Assembly (NCBI GenBank): GCA_024345305.1
Contig: BRON01000005.1
Coordinates: 2,005,802-2,069,801 of the forward strand
Direction: 5' to 3'
DNA length: 64,000 nt
Origin: Mrakia gelida
Taxonomy: Eukaryota > Basidiomycota > Tremellomycetes > Cystofilobasidiales > Mrakiaceae
The position numbers and the translations under genes were made by a program. The notes beneath the pieces were generated by a model. It was not told where the DNA came from. It was given only the letters and a program-made list of their open reading frames with translations, and did not search any database. Every line of letters begins with the position of its first letter. Position 1 is the stretch's first letter. This document shows, piece by piece, positions 52,600-63,896 of the stretch.

Positions 52600-52695
52600 C
52601 CGTTCCAACGCGTTGGAACGGTCGTTTCCGTGGAGTCCACTACCCGGATCCGGGTAGTCCGACCGTTCCAACAGCCCTTTTTGGACTACCCGGAC
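52600..52695. repeat. Left-end palindrome block, copy 3, with compensatory changes
   Basis: A perfect 22-bp palindrome at 52600-52621 (arm CCGTTCCAACG) and a perfect 20-bp palindrome at 52639-52658 (arm ACTACCCGGA). The same inner string recurs at 52683-52695 (GGACTACCCGGAC). Compared with copies 1 and 2, both arms of each palindrome have changed together, and the recurrence carries the same substitutions. Confidence 0.85.
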
Positions 52696-53054
52696 TTTGC
52701 GTCGCTTTGTTCTCCTTCCTCCTTCCACCGAATCGCAAACGGAAAACACGACCAGCGAGATCTACCCATGAAGCACAATGTATCAGAAGCACAGCTCTCT
52801 AGAACAAAATCTGCATCGTTGACAGCGATTCTCCCGAGAGGTACCTCAAAACGAAGGAGAGGGTGAGCTCGAGCTGACTTCCGCGAGTTCTTTTCGGAGG
52901 AGCTCCATCCTCTCTCTTTTCGCTGCCCTGTATACTCAAGGCCGAAACCGCGGATTGTAAAGAGCTGGAGTCGTTGGTACATAGCTCTAGTATGTCCCCT
53001 AAAGAGGGCTTAGCTCTAGAGTGAAGATTTGCCGACGTCTCGAGGTTGAAAGGT

Positions 53055-56000
53055 ATGAGCTCAAGCTCACCTCCCAGCTCCTCCTCCTTTTTCCTATGCG
53101 AGTCTGAGCCTCGTGGTAAGAAAATTTGCTCGCTCGAAGGAGGAACGTGTTCTTTATATCCGGCCTCTGACTAATATGTTTTCAGATTTCGATTTACTGC
53201 TAGAGTCGTTGCGCAGCGGCAGCGAACCTGTCGATGGAAGGGCCCTCTCGTTCGTTCAAGCTCAACCCCCATCTCCTCCCCCCTCCCCCTCCTCCCTCGC
53301 TTACCTCCTACAACAGCAGCTGGACTCTTCTCGGGCCTCCTGCCTCTTTGGTACTATAGGATTGACCTGGGCGATGGGAGGGTGGTTTCATACATCGATG
53401 GATCTACAAAGCCGTGGACCGAAGGGGACGAGGTCCGAGTCAACCGCGTGTCTTCGACGAGAAGTTGCGGAGCTGCTCTCTCCCCCAACCACATCGACCT
53501 CTTCCCTTGACCACTTCCTTTCCATTTCCCACTTCCTCTACCAACAACTTGTCAGCTCCTACGAGGGAGTAGCATCCCTCCCAAGGGCCCACTGGAGCAG
53601 TGCTTGAACGGCAGCCTTGGTGAGCTCCCTCGCCTTATCGCTTCCTCATCGCTTCCCTTTCCTCAACCCCTCCTCCTCTCGCAAAGGAAGGAAAGTCCTT
53701 TCTCTCGAGCTTCCATGTTGGGAGAGTATCCTTTGGGGTGAATAGAACCCACTGAGAAGGTGGATGCATGCTGGGAAGGTCTCTCGTTTGAAGGAAGAAG
53801 GGAGGAGCTCGTCGCTCGCTCGCTCGCTTATGACTCGGTCTTCCGCTCCTCCTTCCCTTCCCTCCTTCATGAGCGAGCTCGATGCTGACCCCTTTCCTCC
53901 ACTTTTCTCCCACCAGGAACTTCTCCTCCACTCCTCCTCTACTCCTAGCCATCCAACGGATCCGATCCAATTCTACAACCCTCTTCAGCTTCCTTCGAAA
54001 GCGACCTCAGCCAAACCTCCTTCCCCTTTGGAACCCTCGCTGGACGAGCTCTCGAGAGACTTTCTCGTGGACTCAAGTGAGTCTTTCGCTTTCAGTTGGA
54101 GGTAGGGGAGGTGGGATGAGGTGTCACCTGCCTTTGCAGAAGGAAGGAGAAGGAAGGAGGAGTTGCGAGCTCGAGCTGACCATCGTTCTTCCCTCTACCT
54201 CGCTCGCTCTCCCTCCTTCCCCTTGCACTCTCAGGTTCTTTCTTCAGTACCGTAAGTTGCCCTCGCATACCTCAATCTTCTCATACTATCCACCCTCCAC
54301 TTGGTTCTGTTCTGACTTTCGATTGACCTTCTCTCGTTCGTGCTCGAGCAGATGAGCTTCCCATGCTCAAGAGCGATCTGCCATGCCCTCTCACCCTTCT
54401 CCACCCTTGCTAAACTCACCCAGCATGTGAAGGATGTTCATCAAGCTGAAATTCGTCTTGCTGGAGGTCTCAAAGGTGCGCTTGCACACATCTTCTCCGT
54501 GTAGGTTCCGTTCAAGCCCAACACTCATCCCGTTCCTCCCTTCCTCTCGTTCTCCCTCCCCCATCCCTCTCAGTGCCGCGTGGAACCAACAGATCGTTCT
54601 CCTGCCCTCGACCTCACTCGGAACCTCACTTTTCCCGTACCCCAAACGCGTTTCATAAGCACTGGAAGATCTGCATCCTCACCGAACCTCTCCACCCGCT
54701 CTTCCCTTCTCCTCTCGTTCACTCTCCATCTCCCTCTCCCCAACCCGACACTCCCCCTCTGCCAACCCAGGATCAGGAGGAGGAGGAGGAGAACGCTCAC
54801 CTAGGGGACGGGGAAGGTTTTGGTTATGGGATGGACGAGGGGGAGGGAGAGGGAGAGACCGAGGGAGGTGGTGGCGAGGGAGTTGGAGAGATTACGAGTG
54901 GGTCGAGCTCGAGTGGGACGAGGAAGGGGAAGGAACGCGAGGTTGTTGATGGGAGAGAGGGTAGTGGTGGGGAGGATTGGAACCTTTCGGAAGATGGAGG
55001 AGTTGGTGCTGCATGTGGGATGGATGGAGTCGTCGGTGAGGTCTCTTCGGACGATGGTGAGTCTCTCGCGTCCTGTTCCGTCACTCTCGTTTGCTCTCTC
55101 GCTCGAGAGTATGGACCTGTGCTGATCTTTAAACCCTTCTTCCTTCCATCAGGCTCAACAGCATCGGTGCCAAGAGACGACGAAGCTGGGATTGGATGCT
55201 TCAGGAAACTCGACGTGGAAGGACTTGTCGCGTTTTGGAAAGGAGAGAGCCTCGCTTGTTCGTCCTTCATCTCCTTCTCTCCAATCTCTTGCTTCCCGAT
55301 CCTGATCTTCCTTTCTTTTTCTCTCTCTCTCTCAGCCACGACCAACCTCCACGCCGCTTCTCTAGCCATCAACATGAGGATCGGTCTCGTCGTTTCCACC
55401 CACGAGGACCCGTACGGAGGAGGAGTCGCACCATCCGGACTCACCGCTCACCTACTCAAGTTCTGCCCTTCCCTCTCCTCCTCCCATCGAAAAACCCTCG
55501 TCCGAGAAGCAACCCTCCTCCTGAACCTCGCGAACTCCTTCAAGCACTCCATCTACGCTCCCCTCTCCGATCGGAAACTCGCAAGTCAGCTGCTCCTCTC
55601 GAGACGGTCCACCTCGACCTTCCCTATGGTCGAGGGCATCGCCGTGAGGATGGGAGTAGGGTGTGGGAGCTGTGGTGTGGTCTCCAAGGATGGCGACTCC
55701 CTCCGAAGCCACCGTCACAAGAAGCACGGAGGAACGAATCTCTCCTCCGCTTCCGTTCACTCCCAACGACTCTTCCCCGACGCTCACCTCCCCGCCTTCG
55801 CCGTTCCTCCTCCGTCTCACAACTCCATCAACCTCGTTCCTCCTCCCCCTCCCAAGGTCCCACGATCGGATCCCTCCTCAGCATCAGCAGCCTTCCTTCT
55901 CGAGCAGCAGAACGAGATACTCTCCTCCCTTCCCACCCCCAGCGACAAGCTCGACAATTCCCTCTACCACCAACCAGTCTACCAGAACCCTCTCGGCTAC

Positions 56001-59000
56001 GGCTCCTTCATCCAACCCTACCCTCTCGCCGTCCTCCGCTCAGCCATCTCCCCCGCCCACAACTACCGGTCCTCGGACAAGACTCGAATCGAGGACCGCG
56101 ACCCTCTGCGAAACGTCTGGGTCCACGTTCAGGATCTCGCCTTAGGGGTTCGGAAGTACGGGACGAATCCGAGCGAGTTTGCTGTGGCGAGGAAGATCGG
56201 GATGGGGGACGGGTCGGTGCAGATCTCGGAGGACATGGTCGACGAAGAGCGAGGAGGGAAGGGACCGACAAGGATCTTCAAGCCGCGGCTCGCGGATTCG
56301 ACCCTCAAACGATACAGCAGGGATTCAAGCTCGCTCATCCTCTTTGCCCTCAGGGTCACGCCAACGGTCTACCGAAACCCCATCCCCATCCCTCAGGGCG
56401 AGCTCGCACCTCCTCCAATCATCTCCCCTCCTCCCTCCTCCTGCTCCTTCACCACCTCCATCGACCTTCCCTCCTTCCACACCACCGAGCGGATGGTACT
56501 CGCAGCCAACACCCTCCGTCAAGTCCTCCAGAGGGACGTCCTCACCCAGCCGAACGGGGTCGTCGGAGGAGAAGGGAGAGGAGGAGTCGAGGAGTCAAAG
56601 GAGGTTCAGGACGCCCTCCTCCAGTTCCTCCTTGCGATCTACTCCCCTCGATACTCATCCACTCCTCCTCGGGGCCAGATGGTCCTAGATCAGTTCCTAA
56701 TCTGCCTTTCCCTTGCTGCTGGAGGAGGCTTTCGGGAGATCGGATCGTTCGGACCTCAGCTCGCGTCCTGCGAGTTCTTCGTTCGACTCGTCGTCTACCG
56801 CCTAGTGCTGGACGAGATTGGATGGGGAGAGGTTAGGGAGTTGGATGAAGCTGAGGCTGGAGCAGTGCTAGTGTCGAGAGGGTAAGTCGGTTGTCTTGAT
56901 CGCTTTGGGGTTCGAAACGCGTCGCTCACCTCTCTCTTTCTTCTTTCTCAGTCTCGACTCGCCGCTCTTCGAACTCGTCACAGCTCACCCCAACGGAGCT
57001 CAAGTCACACCCTTTGTCGTCCTTCGAGCTACTCGCTATCCCATCTCCCACGCCATCACCGCTGCTGGACCCGTCGTCTCCATCCAACCCCTCCACGACC
57101 CAGTCGAAGGCCACCTCCTCCCTCTCCTCTCCTACAACCGCTTCATCTCCCTCACCGCTATTGCCGACGCAGCCAAGGGAGCCATCGCATCAGCTACTTC
57201 CTCGATCAAGACCCTCACCTTCTCGGCGGACCTCTCAGCAGTTGGCCGAACGATGAAAGGAGTGACGGTCGGAGGAGTTGCGGGAGAGGTTGGGGGATCG
57301 ATCTTCACGGATCCATCGAACTGCATCAAGCTCGGGATACCTCGGAACCAACAGGCTCTCCTCCTCTCCCTCTCTCTCTCCAACTCCAAGCTCTGGATCT
57401 CAAACCCCTCGGATCCTCTCAAACCCCAGCTCAACCTTCCTCACGCCCGAGCCTTCCTTCACTCCCTCGCCGCCGCGAAGCTCAACGTCCTCGTCGCCAT
57501 CCACCTCTCCTCCCCTGGAGGTCGAGCTTCGGAACTCGTTACTCAGCAGCTCACCCGAACGGTCGACCACGGTTCCTCTCTCTTCATCACCTCCAACCGA
57601 CTCGCCATTCGTACGGAGGTCAACAAGACAGGAACGAAGACCATCCATCGCTTCTTGTCTCCGACCCTCGTGCCTCTCGTCATCCAGCTCTTCGGAGTCG
57701 TACAACCCTTCGCTCTCTACCTTCTCTCCCTCCTCCACTCTCTCAGCCCTCTGGACAACAACCTCGACGTTCAGACCACCTTCAGGACGTTCCTTTGGAC
57801 AGACGGTGTCGGGAAGCAGATCGTCGCCGCCGACCTCCGATCCCACCTCAAGCTCGCCTTCGTCTTGTCAGGCTCCTCGTCGGGAGTCGGGCTCCAAACG
57901 GTTCGACACGCCGAAGTCTTCATCAGTCGGATCATCCTCCCTCTCCTCGGATCAGACGCCAACGGACTCCTCGTTGCTCTGGAGACTCAGTCGAGCCAAC
58001 GAGGCCACTCGCTCAAGACGGACGAGGCCGCTTACGGAAATACCGACTCCAGTGGTGGGATTCGGGACTTGGCTGCTTTTGGAGACGCGACGAATGCGAT
58101 GAGGGTCGTGAGCCTGTATCAACTCGCGTTGGGAGTGGACCCTGTCAGTCTTCGCCTCCATGTTCGTTCTCGATCTTCACGCGACACCTCGTTCTGACCA
58201 ACCCTCCTCTTCCCCCTCCGCTACGCAGGTTCTCAAGATCGATCGCTTGCCCGACAGGCTGGATCTGTTTCTTGGACGTAGCTCTCATCCGTCGGCGAGT
58301 CTTTCCTCCCTTCTCTCTTCTGGCGACGTCCCTCGCCTGACTGACGCGTCTCTCTTCCTCTCCTTCTCTTCAGCTCTCCTCCAAGCGTCCCTCCTCCTCT
58401 TCTCTCTCTTCCTCCCAACCTCTCTTCAAACGTCCCACACCAGCACCACCCTCCCCTCCTCCAGTCTCAGGGTACGACGACGAAGGATCCGAGCCGATGG
58501 AGCTAAGTCGAGACGACGCGTCAGGAGGAGGAGACAGCGCGAGAGACCCAGTCTTGGAGGAGGAGAGGAGTTCGATTCTTTCATCAAGTGCGGTGGAAGT
58601 ATCCTCAAGAAGCCGGACTCCTCTCGATCTCCAAGCTCTCACGGACGGTGTCGACTTCGACGACGACATGGACGACTTCGACGGATCCAGTCCCCCTCCT
58701 CCTCCTCCTCCGCCTCCTCGCGTTCATCCCGAACCCTCCCCTCTCCTCGTTCCTCCTCCCTACTCCCAAGCGGACGTCATCACCAGCCTTCTTCGGGAGT
58801 GGACCGGCAACCCATCAGCGGAGCTTTACCAAAACCAGCTCGAAGCTGCTGCCAAGATCATCCGCGGAGGAACCGATTACCTTCTCAGCAGCCCCGTTGG
58901 GTCGGGCAAGACCTTCCTCTCCCTCCTTCGAGCTCTCCTCGACCGCAGTCACCCTACTGGTCGTCTCGTCGTCTTCATAACACCCTTCCGCTCCATCCTC

Positions 59001-60864
59001 GCTACGCTTCACGCTCGATGTCGGAACAGCAGTCTCGACGTCCACACCCACCCCTTCCCTCCCGAAACCCCTCTCGTCAGCCTCCGAGGTGTCCTCCTCA
59101 TCTCGATCGAGCAGCTAGGCAACAAGCAGCTTCGAGAGGACCTCGCTTCCCTCGGCACCATAGGGAAGGTCCTCCAGTTCGTCGGGGATGAGGCTCACAC
59201 CTGGGCGACTCAGTCGGATTGGAGGCCGTCGATGGGCTACGTCTCCCTCGCTCGACTCGCGCGAGCTCCCTTCCTCCTTCTCTCCGGCAGCTGGACTGAG
59301 GGAGCACGGAGACACGCCGGAACACTCCTTCACTCAACCCTCACCGAGCTCAACTTCCCTCTTCGTCGTCCTGGAGTCACGTTCCACGTTGTGAAGCTGG
59401 ACTCCAGCGACGACGTCTTCAAGACGATGATGGATACTTTCGGGAACGGTCACCTCTCTGCTCCTAGAGCTCCAGTCATCATCTTTGGATTCACCAAGAA
59501 GGAGCTGGACGCGCTACGAGGAAGGCTGGTGGAGGAGGCGGAGAGGAAGGGTGTCGAGGTGAGGACGGAGGTCTACTACGCGGTGACGGGTGTGGAGGAG
59601 ACAAGGAAGATGGATGGAACGAGCAAGGATTGGGAAGCCGGAAGGATCGACTACCTGTTCTGCACAACAGCGGGGATTCAAGCTCTGGACTGTCCGGTGA
59701 GTCAAACACAACCCCCCTTGCGTCGCGTCGGGTCAGGACGAGAACAACAACCGAACTCTCTTCCTTCCTCTTCCAGCAATGCAACCTCGTCATCTTCCTT
59801 CCTCACCCAAAAGGATGGACAGTTTCCGAGCGCGTTCAGGGAGGAGGTCGAGGTCGAGACTGGGAGACCGTCGTCTGGGACCTCCAACGGAAGAAGTCGA
59901 CGCTTTTCGTCGACCACCCAAACGGGTTCGACCCTCGCTTCCGCTCTCCAAACAGCTGCATCGCCAAAGCACTGGAGGAGCAGCTCAACGATTTCTCGTC
60001 GGGAGACTGTGGGCTCTGTACAGAATGTCGTCGTCGTCGCGTTGCCCCTCCTCAATCTCCCTCCCTCCCCTCCCACCGAACCACCAACCTCCTCCCCTCA
60101 GCCATCTCTCCTCCCCTCATCAGCTCTCTCTTCCCTACCATCCCTCACTCCTCCGAGATCCCCGAAGCCTACCTCCAATCCCGTCAGCTCCATACTCAAG
60201 CAAACATCCTCCACGACGAACTTGCCCATCTCCTCCGAACCCTCGACTCCCTCTGCTCGTCGTGCATCCTCCTTCACCCAACCACTCAACTCTCTCCCAA
60301 CGCCACCTCACTCCACAAGTACGGATGCCCCAGCAAGAAGAAAGAGTACGTTTTCGATTCTGTTTGCCTCTCCTTCCTGATCGCGACGCGGTCTGACGTC
60401 GCTTTCTTCTCTTCTCTCGCAGGTGCTCGTACTGTACTGGCTGCAACTGGAGGAGTCTCGAGACATGCGCAGTCCTTACCGCTCAACGCTCTACCTACTC
60501 CAACTGCTGTTTCGGATGCCTCTTCCCAATCTCGCTGCACGACGAGGCGGCGGAGGGTGGGATGGGAGGAGGGTGTCCGTTCAGAGCTGCGAAGATGGTT
60601 GTTCCTCTTTGCATGCAGCTGTTCCGGGATCGGAGTTGGAGGGAGAGGGCTATCGAGGAGGGGAGGATTGGATCAGACTGGGGGTGGGTGTCTGACGGAG
60701 AAGGGATACTGCTGGGGACGAGGGAATATTACAAGTGGAAGATCACGAAGGAGAAGGACGTGGAGTTCTCGTTCTGGCTAGGTTTGCTCTCCCCTACACT
60801 TCCTTTCACCAACGCTGCTCTTCTCCTCCTCTGGTTCTACAAGACTGTCTCTCGCCCTACGTAG
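53055..60864 (+). CDS. Zinc-finger / tyrosine-recombinase-like / RecQ-like helicase fusion protein
   Basis: Start ATG 53055; intron 53116-53185; stop 60862-60864; roughly 2,000 residues over about ten exons. Order: C2H2-like finger (FPCSRAICHAL...LTQHVKDVHQ, about 54358-54450); acidic linker; DUF3505/OrsD-like finger (CGSCGVVSKDGDSLRSHRHK, about 55660-55725); helical region (DRDPLRNVWVHVQDLALGVR); recombinase-like region (about 56950-58050) with GGRASEL Arg, KTGTKT Lys, VRHAEVFISR and GHSLKTDEAAYG; then helicase motifs I (SSPVGSGKT, ~58890), II (GDEAH, ~59190), III (LLSGSWTE), V (CTTAGIQALDCP) and VI (ERVQGGGRGRD, ~59830); C-terminal Cys-rich region (CSYCTGCNW). Resembles fungal telomere-linked RecQ helicases. 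The recombinase assignment is inference. One intron near 58297 has a GC donor where copy 2 has GT. Confidence 0.75.
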
Positions 60865-60960
60865 TAACTCGTGTCCTCCTCTTTCTGTACTGGTTTTGAA
60901 TCTTGTTGCGCTCCGCTTTCGTTTCTTCTCCGGTTCTCTTTGATGTCTCTTGTCTGAAGT

Positions 60961-61271
60961 TGGAGTCGTTGGTACATAGCTCTAGTATGTCCCGTAAAAA
61001 GGGCTTAGCTTTAGAGTGAAGATCTGCCGACGTCTCGAGGTTGAAAGGTATGAGCTCAAGCTCACCTCCCAGCTCCTCCTCCTTTCTCCTATGCGAGTCT
61101 GAGCCTCGTGGTAATAAAAGTTGCTCGCTCGAAGGAGGAACGTGTTCTTTATATCCGGCCTCCTGACTAATATGTTTTCAGATTTCGATTTACTGCTAGA
61201 GTCGTTGCGCAGCGGCAGCAAACCTGTCGATGGAAGGGCCCTCTCGTTCGTTCAAGCTCAACCCCCATCTT
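60961..61271 (+). mobile_element. Fragment of a fourth element copy
   Basis: Matches the leader and first exons of copy 3 (GGAGTCGTTGGTAC through the ATG at 61048, the intron and the GSKPVDGRALSFVQAQ exon), then diverges after CAACCCCCATCT. It lacks the left ~375 bases with the palindromes and everything downstream. It is more like copy 3 than copies 1 and 2. Confidence 0.75.
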
Positions 61272-62014
61272 CCCTTGCCCCTCGCTCTATACATGCGCTT
61301 CCCCCTTGCCCCTCCTTCTCCATTATGAGTCTATGGTAGTATAGGACCAACCCTATCCACTTTTTATCTTTCGCCAGGGCTGGATGCAGGAGAAAATGAG
61401 CTCGATCAATGTGAGCTCCACCTCCACCTCCTCCCCTTCCTTCCCTCCATCTTCTCTCCTTCCGTTCTCCTCACCTCTTGCTCGGATCGCAATGGGACTT
61501 CGGGGGTATAGTAGGGCAGCTAGGGTGCCTAGGTGGAAGGTCTCAGATTTCGAGGGATGTATACGGTTGAGGCTCGTCGCTCATGGAGTCATGTTGAGCT
61601 TGACTCTCCTTCCTCCCATGCATCCGATGCTGCTGAGACTCTCGTACCAACTCTATCCTCTCGTTCTTTCTTTCCTACCACTCTAGTATACCTCCTCTTC
61701 CATCGCGAAACACTCCCACTACCCCTCTTGCTCCACCTCTCCCTCCCTCGACCTCCCCACTCCGTGCGCTGGCAGCTCAACCCTTCTCCTTCCTTTCCTG
61801 TGTCGAGTCTGTCGAGGCGAGTTCTCGCTCCTTTTCCTCGATTCTGGTGGATAAATCGGGGTTATATGAAGTGGGGCCATGGTCCGGGAAGTAGAGGGAT
61901 GCCTTAGGAGTGTTGGAAGGTCTCTCTCGCTCGTCGAGTGAGCTCTCGTTGAGCTCACCGCTCCTCCCCTTCCCTGCATCTCGACCTTGCCTCCCTTCGA
62001 CGTTCGTCAGTTCT
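61272..62014. other. Unrecognised subtelomeric DNA
   Basis: No gene with splice context was found. Short frames exist but carry no recognisable motif. Composition is less GC-rich than in the arm. Confidence 0.3.
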
Positions 62015-63390
62015 TCCGTGGCATTGCTATTTGACCTACCGATGATCTCGTATTGCTTCGCTGACTCTCTGGGTATGTTCAGTGTCGCTCTAGCTGCTTT
62101 CTTTGAGGAGTTGGGAGTGCTTGCGAGTGGGTGTGAGATGGTGGACGCGCTCTTTGACGGCTACTAGAACATGAACGGGCGCACCTATATACTCGCGGGC
62201 ATACGCGATCAAAAGGGAATCAAAAGCCTGTTTGATCCATCTATGACCCGAGGTGATCTACATCAGATGGAAGCGATCAATTCGGGACTTCTCCTTCCAG
62301 TCGCGTCCTCCCTTCTTCCAGCCAAGTTCGACTTGCTCAAATTTTCTCTGAGCTGATCGAAACCAATTCGGATCATCTCTAGTAGTCTTGACGGTTCTCC
62401 CAATTTATTCGGTGCCGCTCCAGCTGCTCTGGGTCCGAAGTTAAAAGTGTTCGTAAGTGGGTGCGAGATGGTGGACGCGCTCTTCAACGGCTACTAGAAC
62501 ATGAACGGGCGCACCTATATACTCGCGGGCATATGCGATCGAAAGGGAATTGAAAGTCGGTTTCAACTGTATATCACTCGAGGTGATCTATACGAGATGG
62601 AAGCGATCAATTCGGGACTTCTCCTTCCAGTCACGTCCTCCCTTCTTCCAGCCAAGTTCGACTTGCTCAAATCTTCTCTGAGCTGATCGAAACCAATTCG
62701 GATCATCTCTAGTAGTCTTGACGGTTCTCCCAATTTATTCGGTGCCGCTCCAGCTGCTCTGGGTCCGAAGTTAAAAGTGTTCGTAAGTGGATGTAAGATG
62801 GTGGACGCGCTCTTCGACAGCTGCTAGAACATGAACGGGCGCACCTGTATACTCGTGGGTATATGCGATCAAAAGGAAATTTAAATTCGGTTTCCACTAT
62901 GAATCACTCGAGGTGATCTATACGAGATGGAAGAAGTCGTTTCGTGATCCCTTGTTCATGTCGCGTCCTCTCCCCTCTTGTGCCAGTTCGACTCACTCAA
63001 ATTTTCTCTCAGCTGGTCGAAACCAACGCAGATCATCTCAGGTGCCTTTGATGGTTCTCTCAATATGTTTGATGCCACTCCAGCTGCTTGGGGCCCGAAC
63101 TGGGGGTGCTCGCGATGAGATGCGAAAGGCTGGACATGCTTTTCACCGGCTAAAAGAACACGAACGAAACCACCACTATAGTCGTGGGTATATGCGATCG
63201 AAAGGGAATTCAAATTCGGTTTCAACTTTGAATCACTCGAGGTGATCTATATGAGATGAAAGGGATCGTCTCATGACTCTTTGTTCCAGTCACGTCCTTC
63301 CTTCTGATGAAGCACCCTGACCTGCTCAAGTCGCCACTGATCTCCTTTCCAGCAATGAAGACAGTCTTGGAAAGTGAAAACGACTAGCTG
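62015..63390 (+). repeat. About four tandem 330-bp subtelomeric repeats
   Basis: Units anchored on AACATGAACGGGCGCACC recur at about 62168, 62498 and 62829, with a diverged unit near 63160 and a partial one before 62168. Units 1 and 2 are very similar over most of the 330 bases; the distal ones are more diverged. Each contains short open frames, but reading frames are not preserved in the later units, so coding is unlikely. Confidence 0.85.
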
Positions 63391-63485
63391 AAACCGTCTA
63401 TGAGTGGTGGAGACCAGGGACAGCGCTGGGGTGTTGGGCTGGAGAAGGGAAGGAAAGGACGCGTTGGAAGAGTGTTGGGTACGAC

Positions 63486-63896
63486 GGAAGGAGTGGGAGA
63501 GTAGTAGAGTAGTGAAAGTGAAGAAAAAGTAGAGAAACAGTGTTGGGTAGTAGGTGAGTTGGTTTGGAGGTGTTTGGGTGAAGAAAATTGAAGAGAGAGA
63601 GAAGAAGTTGAGGAGTTGGAGTGAGAAGGAGAAAAGAGTAGGGGAAGTAGTGAGGAGGTTGAGGAAGTAGAGAAGGTGAGAAGGAAGTGAAAGTGAAGGT
63701 GAAGTGTAGTAGTAAGTGTGAGAAAGTGTGGGAGGGTGTTGGAGTAGAAAAGGGGAGGTGTGGAAGGGAAAAGGAGTTGGAAAAAAGTGAAAAAGAGAGT
63801 TGGAGTGGGTTTGAGAGTGAAGTAGTAGTAGGGAAGTGGTTTTGGAGTAAAGAAAGTGAGAAGGGAGTGTATAAGAGTGTTTGTGGAAAGTTTGAA
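63486..63896 (+). other. Cytosine-free G/A/T-only strand next to the telomere
   Basis: After C at 63485 the plus strand has a single C (63538) up to the first telomeric repeat. The sequence is not a simple repeat: it is a mixture of GTGAG, GTTGG, GAAG and GGGTG-like strings. The transition from normal composition happens within about 100 bases. Confidence 0.9.

Larger units (their letters stand above)
52586..60960 (+). mobile_element. Subtelomeric recombinase-helicase element, copy 3 (complete gene, about 8.4 kb)
   Basis: Left end CTAACGG at 52585-52591, palindromes, a leader, then the full element gene to 60864 and about 95 bases of trailer. The right boundary is set where similarity to an internal 5' part of the element resumes (60961). 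No long terminal repeats, poly-A tract, reverse transcriptase or DDE transposase were seen, so it is neither a usual retroelement nor a cut-and-paste transposon. Confidence 0.7.

Noticed and set aside
52586..60960. Interpretation of the element as a LINE, LTR element, Helitron or Starship
   Set aside because: No reverse transcriptase, long terminal repeats, Rep/HUH motif or DUF3435 recombinase was recognised; the helicase is RecQ-like rather than Pif1-like.
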